33,174 bases of DNA from Rhodocyclaceae bacterium (GCA_024710925.1 JANJTW010000113.1:1-33174), one strand, 5' to 3'; shown: positions 22,436 to 31,092, counted from the stretch's first letter. A program made the numbers and translations. Notes: a model not told the origin generated them from the letters alone.

Positions 22436-23317
22436 ATGTCCGCCCTGCCGCTCAACGCCCTCCGCGTCTTCGTCGCCGCCGCCCGTCATGCCAGCTTCAA
22501 GGAGGCTGCCGGCGAGCTCTGCGTCACCCCCGGCGCGGTCAGTCGGCAGGTGCAGGGGCTGGAGGAGCATCTCGGCGTGGCGTTGTTCGAACGGCGCCAC
22601 CGCGCCATCGAGCTGACCCAGCTCGGCCAGCTCTTCCTCGCCCAGGTGGCGCCGGCGCTGGCGGCGATCGAGCAGGCCGGCGAGCGCGTGCGCGGGCTGG
22701 CACGCGGCAGCGTGCGCGTCGACGCGACGCCGACCTTCGCACTGCACTGGCTGATCCCGCGGCTGGCCGAGTTCCGCGCCGAGCACCCGCAGATCGAGGT
22801 CCGCCTCGTCACCTCGCAGGGGGCGATCGTGAAGTGCGGGGCCGTCGACCTGCACATCCGCCGCGACCCGGCGCACTTCGCCGGGCTGGCCGGCGAGCCG
22901 TTCATGCGCGAGCGGGCGACGCTGGTGTGCAGCCCGCGCCTTGCCGGCCGCGGCGGCTGGCGGACGCCGGCCGATCTGGTCGCGGCGCCGCTGGTGCGCA
23001 TGCGCTCGCGCCCCGACCTGTGGCCGAAGTGGTTCGCCGCCGCCGGTTTCGGCGAGGTGCCGGCAGCGAATTTCGTCGCGGATTTCATCGAGTTCGACAA
23101 CACCATCCTGGCCATCCAGGCGGCGGTCGAGGGGCTGGGCGTCGCGCTGGTGCCGCGGATCTTCGTCGAAGGATTGCTGCTCGGCGGGGCGCTGGTCGAG
23201 GTGGCGCTCGCCGCGCCCTTTGCCAGCGGTGCCTACCATCTGTTGTACGAAGGCGAACCGGGCGAGGCCGCGCGCGTCTTTGCCGACTGGTTGCGGCGGC
23301 GCGCCGCCGCTGCCTGA
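22436..23317 (+). CDS. LysR family transcriptional regulator (GcvA-like)
   Basis: This 293-aa regulator has an N-terminal winged helix (LNALRVFVAAARHASFKEAA, then LCVTPGAVSRQVQGLEEHLG) followed by a periplasmic-binding-protein-like effector domain from about residue 90. The helix-turn-helix and the TPTFALHWLIPRL start of the effector domain resemble the GcvA branch. The likely target is the divergent MFS transporter gene. The effector is unknown. ATG 22436 has no strong Shine-Dalgarno. Confidence 0.92.
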   Translation: MSALPLNALRVFVAAARHASFKEAAGELCVTPGAVSRQVQGLEEHLGVALFERRHRAIELTQLGQLFLAQVAPALAAIEQAGERVRGLARGSVRVDATPTFALHWLIPRLAEFRAEHPQIEVRLVTSQGAIVKCGAVDLHIRRDPAHFAGLAGEPFMRERATLVCSPRLAGRGGWRTPADLVAAPLVRMRSRPDLWPKWFAAAGFGEVPAANFVADFIEFDNTILAIQAAVEGLGVALVPRIFVEGLLLGGALVEVALAAPFASGAYHLLYEGEPGEAARVFADWLRRRAAAA

Positions 23318-23344
23318 GCCGTTTCCGTCCGCGGAACGAGGACG

Positions 23345-23731
23345 ATGCACGCCCTGCTCGCCGACCTCGTCGTCGCCGTCCATTTCGCCTTCATCCTCTT
23401 TGCCGTCGCCGGCGGCCTCTTCGTGCCGCGCTGGCCGCGGCTGGCCTGGCTGCACCTGCCGGCGGCGCTGTGGGGCGCGGCGGTCGTCGCCTTCGGCTGG
23501 ATCTGCCCGCTGACGCCGCTGGAGAACCGGCTGCGCGCGGCGGCCGGCGAGGCGGGCTACGCCGGCGGCTTCATCGAGCGCTACCTGCTGCCGCTGATCT
23601 ACCCGCCGGGGCTGACGCGCGGGATGCAGGTCGCGCTCGGCATCGCGCTGCTTCTCTTCAACCTGGCGATCTATGTCCGGGCCTGGCGGCGGCGTCGCCG
23701 GTCGTCGCCGGCGGCGCGCGGACAACGCTGA
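23345..23731 (+). CDS. DUF2784 family membrane protein
   Basis: This 128-aa protein has about three membrane segments and the DUF2784 pattern: LLADLVVAVHFAFILFAVAG at the N-terminus, WICPLTPLEN in the middle (56-65) and GFIERYLLPLIYP (75-87). Function of the family is unknown. SD-like GAGGA lies before the ATG. It follows the LysR gene by 27 bp on the same strand and may be cotranscribed. The basic tail (RRRRR) should lie in the cytoplasm. Confidence 0.85.
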   Translation: MHALLADLVVAVHFAFILFAVAGGLFVPRWPRLAWLHLPAALWGAAVVAFGWICPLTPLENRLRAAAGEAGYAGGFIERYLLPLIYPPGLTRGMQVALGIALLLFNLAIYVRAWRRRRRSSPAARGQR

Positions 23732-23817
23732 AGCGCGGCACCCGGTAGCCGGCAAGCGGAAGCCGCCGCCGGTTTCGATTAGCATCTGCGACGCCACCGC
23801 GATGAAAAAGGTAATCC

Positions 23818-25032
23818 ATGGCCGACTGGCAAGCCGCCCGACCCGTCTCCGATAACGACCCCTGGTCGATCTTCCGCATTTTCCTGCGCCTCGGGCTGAC
23901 CTCGTTCGGCGGTCCCGTCGCGCACCTCGCCTATTTCCGCGACGAGTTCGTGACGCGCCGCGGCTGGCTCGGCGAACGCGCCTACGCCGACCTGGTCGCG
24001 CTCTGCCAGTTCCTGCCGGGGCCGGCGAGCAGCCAGGTCGGGCTGGCGCTGGGCCTGTCGCGGGCCGGCTACGCCGGGGCGTTCGCCGCCTGGGCCGGAT
24101 TCACGCTGCCGTCGGCCATCCTCCTCGTCCTCTTCGCGCAGGGGCTTGCCGGCTACGGCGAGGCCGTGCCGCCGGGTTTGCTGCACGGGCTGAAGGTGGT
24201 GGCGGTGGCGGTGGTGGCGCAGGCGGTCTGGGGCATGGGCCGCAGCCTGTGCACCGACGCCCGCCGCCTCGCCGTCATGGCAGCGGCCTGCGTCGCCGTG
24301 CTGCTCGCGCCGTCGGCCTGGGGACAGGTCGGCGTCATCGCCGCCGCCGGCGTCGCCGGTCTCGCGCTCTTTCCGCAGACGCCGCCCGCCGACGCGGAGG
24401 CGCTGCCGCTGGCCGCCGGCCGGCGGGCCGGTCTCGCCTGGCTGGCGCTCTTCTTCGTCCTGCTCTTCGGCCTGCCGCTGCTGGCGCAGCTGACGCCGGT
24501 GCGGACGCTGGCGCTGGTCGACGCCTTCTATCGCGCCGGCGCGCTGGTCTTCGGCGGCGGCCACGTCGTGCTGCCGCTGCTGCAGGCCGAAGTGGTGCCG
24601 CCGGGCTGGGTCAGCGGCGAACATTTCCTCGCCGGTTACGGCGCCGCGCAGGCGGTGCCTGGCCCGCTGTTCACCTTCGCCGCCTTCCTCGGTGCCGCCA
24701 TGAACGAGGCGCCTTCGGGCTGGCACGGGGCGGCGGTCTGCCTGCTGGCGATCTTCGCGCCAGCCTTCCTGCTGGTCGCCGGCGCGCTGCCGTTCTGGGC
24801 ACGCCTGCGCGGCAACGGCCGCATGCAGGCGGCGCTGGCCGGCATCAACGCGGCGGTGGTCGGCCTGCTGCTGGCGGCGCTCTACCAGCCGGTGTGGACC
24901 GGCGCCATCCATCGTCCCGCGGATTTCGCGCTGGCGCTGCTGGCCCTGCTCGCGCTGATGGTCTGGAAGCTGCCGCCGTGGCTGGTGGTCGCCGGCAGCG
25001 GGCTGCTCGGCTGGGCGCTGGGTTTCGTTTGA
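23818..25032 (+). CDS. chrA: Chromate transporter, CHR family
   Basis: This 404-aa inner-membrane protein is of the long (two-domain) CHR family, which exports chromate or takes part in sulfate-like anion transport. Each half begins with a CHR motif: LRLGLTSFGGPVAHLAYF then LCQFLPGPASSQVG in the N-half, and GALVFGGGHVVLPLL then GAAQAVPGPLFTFAAFLG in the C-half. It has about ten to twelve membrane segments. It lies just upstream of the arsenic operon, forming a metal-resistance block, though a 95-bp gap with an operator separates them. Chromate as substrate is inferred from family. Confidence 0.9.
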   Translation: MADWQAARPVSDNDPWSIFRIFLRLGLTSFGGPVAHLAYFRDEFVTRRGWLGERAYADLVALCQFLPGPASSQVGLALGLSRAGYAGAFAAWAGFTLPSAILLVLFAQGLAGYGEAVPPGLLHGLKVVAVAVVAQAVWGMGRSLCTDARRLAVMAAACVAVLLAPSAWGQVGVIAAAGVAGLALFPQTPPADAEALPLAAGRRAGLAWLALFFVLLFGLPLLAQLTPVRTLALVDAFYRAGALVFGGGHVVLPLLQAEVVPPGWVSGEHFLAGYGAAQAVPGPLFTFAAFLGAAMNEAPSGWHGAAVCLLAIFAPAFLLVAGALPFWARLRGNGRMQAALAGINAAVVGLLLAALYQPVWTGAIHRPADFALALLALLALMVWKLPPWLVVAGSGLLGWALGFV

Positions 25033-25105
25033 AGCGTTCCGGCGGCGCGTTCCTTCGCTCCGGCGGACGGCGGACGGACGGCATGAAGGGCTGGCTTTTC
25101 GGAGA

Positions 25106-25129
25106 ATATTTCAATTATCATTGAAATAT
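25106..25129 (+). promoter_or_regulatory. ArsR operator palindrome over the arsR start codon
   Basis: ATATTTCAAT-TATC-ATTGAAATAT is a perfect inverted repeat with 10-bp arms and a 4-bp centre. Its right arm includes the first two bases of the arsR ATG (25128). ArsR-type repressors bind AT-rich 12-2-12 palindromes, so this is very likely the autoregulatory site of the ars operon. It stands out as an AT-rich island in very GC-rich DNA. TATCAT (25116-25121) could be the -10 box. That would start the mRNA at the ATG, and no Shine-Dalgarno is present. Confidence 0.8.
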
Positions 25130-25478
25130 GGAACTGACAGCCGCCACCGCCGCCCTCGGCGCCCTCGCCCACGAAACGCGTCTACGCGCCTTCCGCCTGC
25201 TCGTCCGCGCCGGCGCCGGCGGGCTGTCGGTCGGCCGGCTGGCCGAAGGCCTCGGCGTCGCCGCCGACGGCCGGCTCAGCTTCCACCTCAAGGAGCTGGT
25301 CGCCTCGGGCCTCGTCGTCGCCCGCCAGGAAGGCCGCTTCATCTACTACGCGACGCGCTACGAGGCGATGAACGAACTGCTGCGCTTCCTCACCGAGGAC
25401 TGCTGCGGCGGCCTCGGCTGCGGCGAAATCGTCGATGCCTGCGCGCCCGCCGCCTGCGCACCGGAGCAAACGCGATGA
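25128..25478 (+). CDS. arsR: ArsR family arsenic-responsive repressor
   Basis: This is a 116-aa winged-helix repressor. The usual E. coli ELCVCDL arsenite site is absent from the recognition region (LSVGRLAEGLGVAADGRLSFHLKEL). Instead five cysteines lie at the C-terminus: C92, C93, C98, C105 and C110. The CC-x4-C arrangement resembles the C-terminal As(III) site known from the Acidithiobacillus ferrooxidans ArsR. The start codon lies inside a palindromic operator, so it should repress itself and the operon. The stop overlaps the arsC start (ATGA). Confidence 0.93.
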   Translation: MELTAATAALGALAHETRLRAFRLLVRAGAGGLSVGRLAEGLGVAADGRLSFHLKELVASGLVVARQEGRFIYYATRYEAMNELLRFLTEDCCGGLGCGEIVDACAPAACAPEQTR

Positions 25479-25969
25479 CCCGACCGCTCAACGTGCTGGT
25501 GCTATGCACCGGCAATTCCGCCCGCTCGATCCTCGGCGAGGCGCTGTTCAACCATCTGGGGGCGGGCCGCATCCGCGCCTTCTCGGCCGGCAGCCAGCCG
25601 AGCGGGAAGGTCAATCCGGTGGCGCTGGAAACGCTGGAAAAGCACGGCATCCCGCTCCCCGAAGCGCGCAGCAAGTCGTGGGACGAGTTTGCCGCACCTG
25701 GGGCGCCGGAAATCGACTACATCTTCACCGTCTGCGCCAGCGCCGCCGGCGAGGCCTGCCCGATCTGGCCCGGCCACCCGGCCACCGCCCACTGGGGCAT
25801 CGCCGACCCGGCGCACGTCGAGCCGATGGAGGCACGGGGCGAGGCGTTCGAAGTCGCCTACCGGCAGCTGCGTGCGCGCATCGAGGCCTTCCTCGCGCTG
25901 CCGCTGGAAACGATGTCCGCCGACGAGGTGAAGGCGGCGGCGCGAAAGATCCACGAGGCCGCCGAATGA
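25475..25969 (+). CDS. arsC: Arsenate reductase ArsC, low-molecular-weight phosphatase type
   Basis: The enzyme reduces arsenate to arsenite. The 164-aa protein carries the CX5R loop LCTGNSARS with C11 and R17, plus FTVCASAAGEACP holding two further Cys that could form the redox relay of thioredoxin-coupled enzymes, and WGIADPAHVEP with the conserved Asp. It overlaps arsR upstream and acr3 downstream, both by ATGA, so arsenate is reduced and the product exported in a coupled unit. Confidence 0.95.
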   Translation: MTRPLNVLVLCTGNSARSILGEALFNHLGAGRIRAFSAGSQPSGKVNPVALETLEKHGIPLPEARSKSWDEFAAPGAPEIDYIFTVCASAAGEACPIWPGHPATAHWGIADPAHVEPMEARGEAFEVAYRQLRARIEAFLALPLETMSADEVKAAARKIHEAAE

Positions 25970-27036
25970 GCATGCAATGCGAAGTCGCCGCGAAAGAGAT
26001 CGCGGGCAGCCCGATGGGCTTCTTCGAACGCTGGCTGAGCCTCTGGGTGGTGCTCTGCATCGTCGCCGGCATCGTCCTCGGCCAGCTGGCGCCGACGCTG
26101 TTCCAGGCCATCGGCCGCCTGGAGGTGGCGCAGGTCAATATTCCGGTCGGCCTGCTGATCTGGGTGATGATCATCCCGATGCTGATGAAGATCGACTTCA
26201 ACTCGCTGCACGAGGTGAAGAAGCAGGGCGCCAGCATCGGCATCACGCTGTTCGTGAACTGGGCGGTCAAGCCGTTCACGATGGCCGCGCTCGGCTGGCT
26301 GTTCATCCGCCACGTCTTCGCGCCGTGGCTGCCGGCCGAACAGCTCGACAGCTACATCGCTGGCCTCATCCTGCTCGGCGCCGCGCCGTGCACGGCGATG
26401 GTCTTCGTCTGGAGCAACCTGTGCCGTGGCGACGCCAACTTCACCATCTCGCAGGTGGCGCTGAACGATCTGGTGATGGTCTTCGCCTTCGCTCCCATCG
26501 TCGCCTTTCTGCTCGGCGTCTCGGCGATTCCGATCCCGTGGGACACGCTGCTGCTGTCGGTGGTGATGTACATCGTCATCCCGCTGGCCATCGCGCAGGG
26601 CCTGCGCCGGCACTTCATGGCCGGTGGCGAGGCCGCTTTCCAGTCGGCCGCCGCGCGCATCGCGCCGTTCACGATGCTGGCCCTGCTCGCCACGCTGGTC
26701 CTGCTCTTCGCCTTCCAGGGCGAAGCCATCGCTGCCCAGCCGCTGATCATCGGCATGCTCGCCGTGCCCATCCTGCTCCAGGGCCTGCTCATCGCCGGCC
26801 TCGGCTACTGGCTCAACCGCCGCTTCCGCGTCGCCCACAACGTTGCCGGCCCGTCGACGATGATCGGCGCCTCGAACTTCTTCGAGCTGGCGGTGGCCGT
26901 CGCCATCGTCCTCTACGGCTTCGATTCCGGCGCCGCGCTGGCCACCGTCGTCGGCGTGCTGATCGAGGTGCCGGTGATGCTCTGGCTGGTGCGCATGGTC
27001 AACTCCACCCGCGGCTGGTACGAGAAGCACCTCTGA
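25966..27036 (+). CDS. acr3: Arsenite efflux permease Acr3
   Basis: This 356-aa inner-membrane permease exports As(III). It has ten predicted membrane segments and family blocks IWVMIIPMLMKIDF, LLGAAPCTAMVFVWSNL (with the conserved TM4 Cys), and GPSTMIGASNFFELAVAVAI. ATG 25966 overlaps the arsC stop. A second in-frame ATG lies two codons on. Pairing Acr3 rather than ArsB with ArsD and ArsA is less classical but known; ArsA is then expected to energise Acr3. Confidence 0.96.
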   Translation: MSMQCEVAAKEIAGSPMGFFERWLSLWVVLCIVAGIVLGQLAPTLFQAIGRLEVAQVNIPVGLLIWVMIIPMLMKIDFNSLHEVKKQGASIGITLFVNWAVKPFTMAALGWLFIRHVFAPWLPAEQLDSYIAGLILLGAAPCTAMVFVWSNLCRGDANFTISQVALNDLVMVFAFAPIVAFLLGVSAIPIPWDTLLLSVVMYIVIPLAIAQGLRRHFMAGGEAAFQSAAARIAPFTMLALLATLVLLFAFQGEAIAAQPLIIGMLAVPILLQGLLIAGLGYWLNRRFRVAHNVAGPSTMIGASNFFELAVAVAIVLYGFDSGAALATVVGVLIEVPVMLWLVRMVNSTRGWYEKHL

Positions 27037-27052
27037 CAATCAGGAGATTGCA

Positions 27053-27415
27053 ATGAAGAAACTCGAAGTGTTCGATCCGGCGATGTGCTGTTCCACCGGC
27101 GTCTGCGGCGTCGACGTCGACCCGGTGCTGGCGCAGTTCGCCGCCGACCTGCAGTGGGTCGAGGCGCAGGGCGTCGCCGTTTCCCGCCACAACCTCGGCC
27201 AGGAGCCGCAGGCCTTCGCCGCCAACCCGGCGGTGGTCAAGGAGATGGAGGCCGGCATCGACCGCCTGCCGATCCTTGTCGTCGACGGCCAGATCGCGAC
27301 CACCGGCCTCTACCCGTCGCGCGCGCAGCTGGCGCAGAAGCTCGGCCTTGCGCTCGACGGCACGGCGATGCCGGCGAAAAGCGGCGGCTGCTGCGGCCCG
27401 AAGGGTTGCTGCTGA
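27053..27415 (+). CDS. arsD: Arsenite metallochaperone ArsD
   Basis: ArsD delivers As(III) to ArsA. The 120-aa protein keeps all the landmark cysteines: C12, C13 and C18 in MCCSTGVCG, and the vicinal pairs C113-C114 and C119-C120 at the C-terminus, almost exactly as in plasmid R773 ArsD. An AGGAG Shine-Dalgarno precedes the ATG. The stop and the arsA start overlap as TGATG. Confidence 0.96.
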   Translation: MKKLEVFDPAMCCSTGVCGVDVDPVLAQFAADLQWVEAQGVAVSRHNLGQEPQAFAANPAVVKEMEAGIDRLPILVVDGQIATTGLYPSRAQLAQKLGLALDGTAMPAKSGGCCGPKGCC

Positions 27416-29181
27416 TGTTCGCCGAGCCGACCCGCCACCTGTTCTTCACCGGCAAGGGCGGCGTCGGCAAGACCTCGCTCGCCTGCGCCACCGGGCTGGC
27501 GCTGGCCGATGCCGGCCGGCGCGTGCTGATCGTCTCCACCGATCCGGCGTCCAATCTCGACGAGGTGCTCGGCGCCGAACTCGCCGGTACGCCGACGGCG
27601 ATTCCCGGCGCCGCCAACCTCTTCGCGCTGAACATCGACCCCGAGGCCGCCGCCCGCGACTACCGCGAACGGATGGTTGCGCCCTACCGCGGCATCCTGC
27701 CGGCGGCGGCGATCCAGAGCATCGAGGAGCAGTTCTCCGGCGCCTGCACGGTCGAGATCGCCGCCTTCGACGAGTTCTCCAAGCTGCTCGGCGAGCCGGC
27801 GGCGACGGCGGAATTCGACCACGTCATCTTCGACACCGCGCCCACCGGCCACACGCTGCGCCTGCTGACGCTGCCCTCGGCGTGGAGCGGTTTCATCGAC
27901 TCCTCGACCGGCGGCGCTTCCTGCCTCGGCCCGCTGGCCGGGCTGGAAAAGCAGAAGGCGCTGTACGCGGCGACCGTCGAGCGCCTCGCCGATGCGGCGG
28001 CGACCACCGTCATCCTCGTCGCCCGCCCCGACGCCGCGGCGCTGCGCGAAGCCGAGCGCACGCGCGGCGAACTGGCGGCACTCGGCATCGGCAATCTGCA
28101 GCTGGTGGTCAACGGCGTCTTCGCTGCTGCGGCCGGCGACGGCGCGGCGGGTGACGCAACGGCCGACGCCATCGCCACCGCCTTCGCCCAACGGGCGCAG
28201 GAAGCGCTGCGGGCGATGCCGGCCGGGCTGACGCAACTGCCGCGCCAGATCGTCCCCTTCCTGCCGCGCGGCACGGTCGGGCTGGCCGCACTGCGCCAGG
28301 TCGCCGCTCCGGAACGCGCCGAACATCCGGCGACCGCATCGACGGTGAGCACGCCGCTGCCGCCCGGCCTGCCGGCGCTGATCGACGAGATCGCCGCCGC
28401 CGGCCACGGCGTGATCATGACCATGGGCAAGGGCGGGGTGGGCAAGACCACCGTCGCCGCGGCGATTGCCGTGGCGCTGGCGACGCGCGGCCGCGCCGTG
28501 CATCTGTCCACCACCGACCCGGCGGCGCACGTCGCCGCCGCCGTCGGCGACGAACTGCCCGGCCTCAGCGTCGGCCGCATCGATCCGCACAAGGAGGTCG
28601 CCGAGTACACCGCCGAGGTGCTGGCCAAGGCCTCGGCCAGCCTCGACGCCGCCGGCCGCGCGCTGCTCGAAGAAGATCTGCGCTCGCCATGCACCGAGGA
28701 GATCGCCGTCTTCCGCGCCTTCGCGCGCGAGGTCGACCGCGGCCGCGACGGCTTCGTCGTGCTCGACACGGCGCCGACCGGCCACACGCTCTTGCTGCTC
28801 GACGCCGCCGAAGCCTACCACCGCGAGGTGCTGCGCACGCGCGGCGAGATGCCGGAAGCCGTCACGCAGCTGCTGCCGCGCTTGCGCGACGCCGACTACA
28901 CCAGAGTGCTCGTCGTCACGCTGGCCGAGGCGACGCCGGTGCACGAGGCCGAGCGCCTGCAGCGCGACCTCGCCCGCGCCGGCATCGCGCCCTTCGCCTG
29001 GGTGATCGAACAGAGCCTGCTGGCCAGCGGCACGCGCGACCCGCTGCTGGCGCTGCGCGGCGAATGCGAGATTCCGTTCATCCGCCGCGTCGCCGACGAA
29101 CTGGCGCCGCGCTGCGCGCTGGTGCCGTGGCTGCCGGTGGCACCGAGCGGCATCGACGGCCTGCGCCAGCTCGATTGCTGA
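27415..29181 (+). CDS. arsA: Arsenite-transporting ATPase ArsA
   Basis: This is a 588-aa tandem-repeat ATPase. Both halves carry a deviant Walker A GKGGVGKT (13-20 and about 338-345) and a DTAPTGHT switch motif. The three metalloid-site cysteines are present: C111 (SGACTVE), C170 (GASCLG) and C426 (RSPCTEE), matching C113, C172 and C422 of the R773 enzyme. It binds As(III) from ArsD and couples ATP hydrolysis to efflux. It overlaps arsD and ends the operon. Longer in-frame readings upstream of ATG 27415 are shadows of arsD. Confidence 0.96.
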   Translation: MFAEPTRHLFFTGKGGVGKTSLACATGLALADAGRRVLIVSTDPASNLDEVLGAELAGTPTAIPGAANLFALNIDPEAAARDYRERMVAPYRGILPAAAIQSIEEQFSGACTVEIAAFDEFSKLLGEPAATAEFDHVIFDTAPTGHTLRLLTLPSAWSGFIDSSTGGASCLGPLAGLEKQKALYAATVERLADAAATTVILVARPDAAALREAERTRGELAALGIGNLQLVVNGVFAAAAGDGAAGDATADAIATAFAQRAQEALRAMPAGLTQLPRQIVPFLPRGTVGLAALRQVAAPERAEHPATASTVSTPLPPGLPALIDEIAAAGHGVIMTMGKGGVGKTTVAAAIAVALATRGRAVHLSTTDPAAHVAAAVGDELPGLSVGRIDPHKEVAEYTAEVLAKASASLDAAGRALLEEDLRSPCTEEIAVFRAFAREVDRGRDGFVVLDTAPTGHTLLLLDAAEAYHREVLRTRGEMPEAVTQLLPRLRDADYTRVLVVTLAEATPVHEAERLQRDLARAGIAPFAWVIEQSLLASGTRDPLLALRGECEIPFIRRVADELAPRCALVPWLPVAPSGIDGLRQLDC

Positions 29182-29242
29182 GTGTGCCAGGAGGGGGCGC
29201 GCCGGCAGCGGCGTGGCGCGTTGCGACGGGCCGGCGGCGCCC

Positions 29243-29791
29243 TCAGAGCGTCGACAGCACCGCCACCACCCGCCCCGGCTCGATGCGCACCGACTTCAGC
29301 AGCCAGCGCGCGGCGATCTCCTGCGGGCTGCCGTCCGCGCGCAGCACGTGCACCGGCTTCTCGCGGAAATAGGCGTCCATCAGCTGCGTGATCGCCCGCC
29401 GCGTCGCCGGCACCGCCTCGGCGCGCAGCGCCGGCGCGCGTACCGAGTCGGCCACCGGCTTGTCGAGGAAGAAGGCCTTGCCGTTTTCGTCGTAGCGGAT
29501 GCCAGCGCGGCCGGCGACGTCGACGCGCAGCGGCGGCTGGCCCGGCACTTCGACGTCGAGCGCGGCGAGGATGCGGGCGCGGCCGTCGTCGCCGTCGAGC
29601 AGTACGCGCGGCGGTTCGGACAGCGTGACGGCGAGCAGCCCGCCGTAGGACAATCGCTGCGGCTTGCCGCGTTCGAGCGCGGCCTGGATCTGCGCCTCGG
29701 AAAAGACCACCTCGCGCTCGAAGAGGCCGGCCGCCGCCGCGGCCTGGGCGGCCAGCGCGGCGCAGAGCACAACGAAACTCCTGAATTTCAT
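29243..29791 (-). CDS. DUF1439 family exported protein (YceB-like)
   Basis: This 182-aa protein has a signal peptide (about 1-20). The mature part fits DUF1439: LSYGGLLAVTLSEPPRVLL, then DVAGRAGIRYDENGKAFFLD, then ITQLMDAYFREKPVHVL. E. coli YceB is a lipoprotein of this family with no settled function; here no lipobox cysteine follows the signal. ATG 29791 is chosen because GAGG lies 6 nt upstream; an ATG two codons earlier would abut that GAGG. It converges on arsA and is divergent from the spermidine-synthase-like gene. Confidence 0.82.
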   Translation of the reverse strand: MKFRSFVVLCAALAAQAAAAAGLFEREVVFSEAQIQAALERGKPQRLSYGGLLAVTLSEPPRVLLDGDDGRARILAALDVEVPGQPPLRVDVAGRAGIRYDENGKAFFLDKPVADSVRAPALRAEAVPATRRAITQLMDAYFREKPVHVLRADGSPQEIAARWLLKSVRIEPGRVVAVLSTL

Positions 29792-29926
29792 GCACATCCT
29801 CGTCAGTGGCCGCCGACCGGCGGCGAATCAATATCCGGCGCGGCGCCGCGCGAGCGGCCGTCGCCGGTGCCTTGCCCCCCGTCCGACCGCCGGTGGCGGC
29901 GGACGTTCCGCGCCGGCGCCGTGGCG

Positions 29927-30820
29927 ATGACGCGCGCCGCCGGCCGCTTCCTCGCGTTGCCCAGCCCCTTCGAGACCGAGGTCGGCACGCTGCTGCTCAA
30001 CGAAGCGCCGACGGCGACGGCGGCCGAGGCGAACGCGCTGCGCGCCCGCCTGCTCGACGGCAGCTACGGCCGGCCCTTCGTCGTCGACGACGGCGAGCTG
30101 CGCTACCTCTACTTCAACACCCGGCTGATGCAGAGCGCGATGCGCCTCGCCGACCCGGATGCGCTGGCGCTCGCCTATACGCGGACGATGGCTGGCTTCC
30201 TGCTGTTCCAGCCGCGGCCGGCGCGCATCGTGCTGATCGGCCTCGGCGGCGGCTCGCTGCTCAAGTTCTGCTACGGCCGGCTGCCGTCGGCGTCGCTCGT
30301 CGCCGTCGAGATCGACGCCGACATCATCGCCTTCGGTGAGCTGTTCCTGCTGCCGCCGTCGGAACCCTGCCTGCAGATCGTGCACGCCGACGGCGCCGCC
30401 TGGCTGGCCGACGCCGCGCCCGGCATCGATGCGCTGCTGGTCGACGCCTTCGACGCCGACGGCTTCGCGCCGGCGCTGGCCGGCCGCGACTTCCTCGACT
30501 GCGCGCGCGACCGGCTGTCGGCGAAGGGCGTGCTGGTCGTCAACCTCGCCGGCGAGGGCGAGCGCTACGCCGGGCTGGTGGCGGCGGCGCTCGACGCCTT
30601 CGACGGCCAGGTCGTCGTCGTGCCGGTGCCGGAGGACGGCAACCACGTCCTCTTCGCCTTCCGCGAGCGGCACTTCGAGCCGCGCTGGCGCTGGCTGCAC
30701 AACCATGCGAAGGAGTTGCGCGCCCGCCACGGGCTCGATTTTCCGGCGCTGGCGCAGCAGCTCGAACGGGCCTGGCGGCAGTCGCTGGCGCGCGACATGG
30801 CGGCGCCGCGGCGCCGCTGA
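29927..30820 (+). CDS. Spermidine synthase-like SAM-binding protein
   Basis: This 297-aa cytoplasmic protein has the polyamine-synthase fold. The N-terminal beta part contains LRYLYFNTRLMQSAMR, and the Rossmann core contains IVLIGLGGGSLLKFCYG (SAM/decarboxy-SAM loop), LVAVEIDADIIAFG and LLVDAFDADG. The usual GGGDG of true spermidine synthases is GGGSL here. Bacterial homologues of this kind are often not polyamine synthases, so substrate is open. ATG 29927 is used; GTG 29921 is an alternative. The 135 bp before it hold the divergent start of the DUF1439 gene, and I see no clear promoter. Confidence 0.8.
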   Translation: MTRAAGRFLALPSPFETEVGTLLLNEAPTATAAEANALRARLLDGSYGRPFVVDDGELRYLYFNTRLMQSAMRLADPDALALAYTRTMAGFLLFQPRPARIVLIGLGGGSLLKFCYGRLPSASLVAVEIDADIIAFGELFLLPPSEPCLQIVHADGAAWLADAAPGIDALLVDAFDADGFAPALAGRDFLDCARDRLSAKGVLVVNLAGEGERYAGLVAAALDAFDGQVVVVPVPEDGNHVLFAFRERHFEPRWRWLHNHAKELRARHGLDFPALAQQLERAWRQSLARDMAAPRRR

Positions 30821-30836
30821 CGCTCCCCCGGGAAAG

Positions 30837-31061
30837 CTATCCGCCGGCGGCGACGACGCGGATTTCCTCGTCGCCGGCGCAGACCGTCTCGCCGCCGCGC
30901 AGCTTGCGCGCCTTGCGCGTCTCGACTTCGCCGTCGACGCTGACCTGGCCGTCGGCGATCATCGCCTTGGCGGCGCCGCCCGAAGAGGCGACGGCGAGCA
31001 GCTTGAGGAGGACGTGCAGTTCGACGAATTCGCGGTCGAGGGTGAAGGTGTGTCGGGTCAT
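30837..31061 (-). CDS. RNA-binding S4 domain protein (YbcJ-like)
   Basis: This is a 74-aa single S4 domain. The core reads FVELHVLLKLLAVASSGGAAKAMIADG then VSVDGEVETRKARKLRGGETV, the usual alpha-L fold for binding structured RNA. Stand-alone S4 proteins of this size resemble E. coli YbcJ; the RNA target is unknown. It lies 31 bp downstream of the BtuF-like gene on the same strand and may share its transcript. It converges on the spermidine-synthase-like gene with 16 bp between. Confidence 0.88.
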   Translation of the reverse strand: MTRHTFTLDREFVELHVLLKLLAVASSGGAAKAMIADGQVSVDGEVETRKARKLRGGETVCAGDEEIRVVAAGG

Positions 31062-31092
31062 CGCGGCGTGCCGGCTGGTCGGGGGAGGGGCA

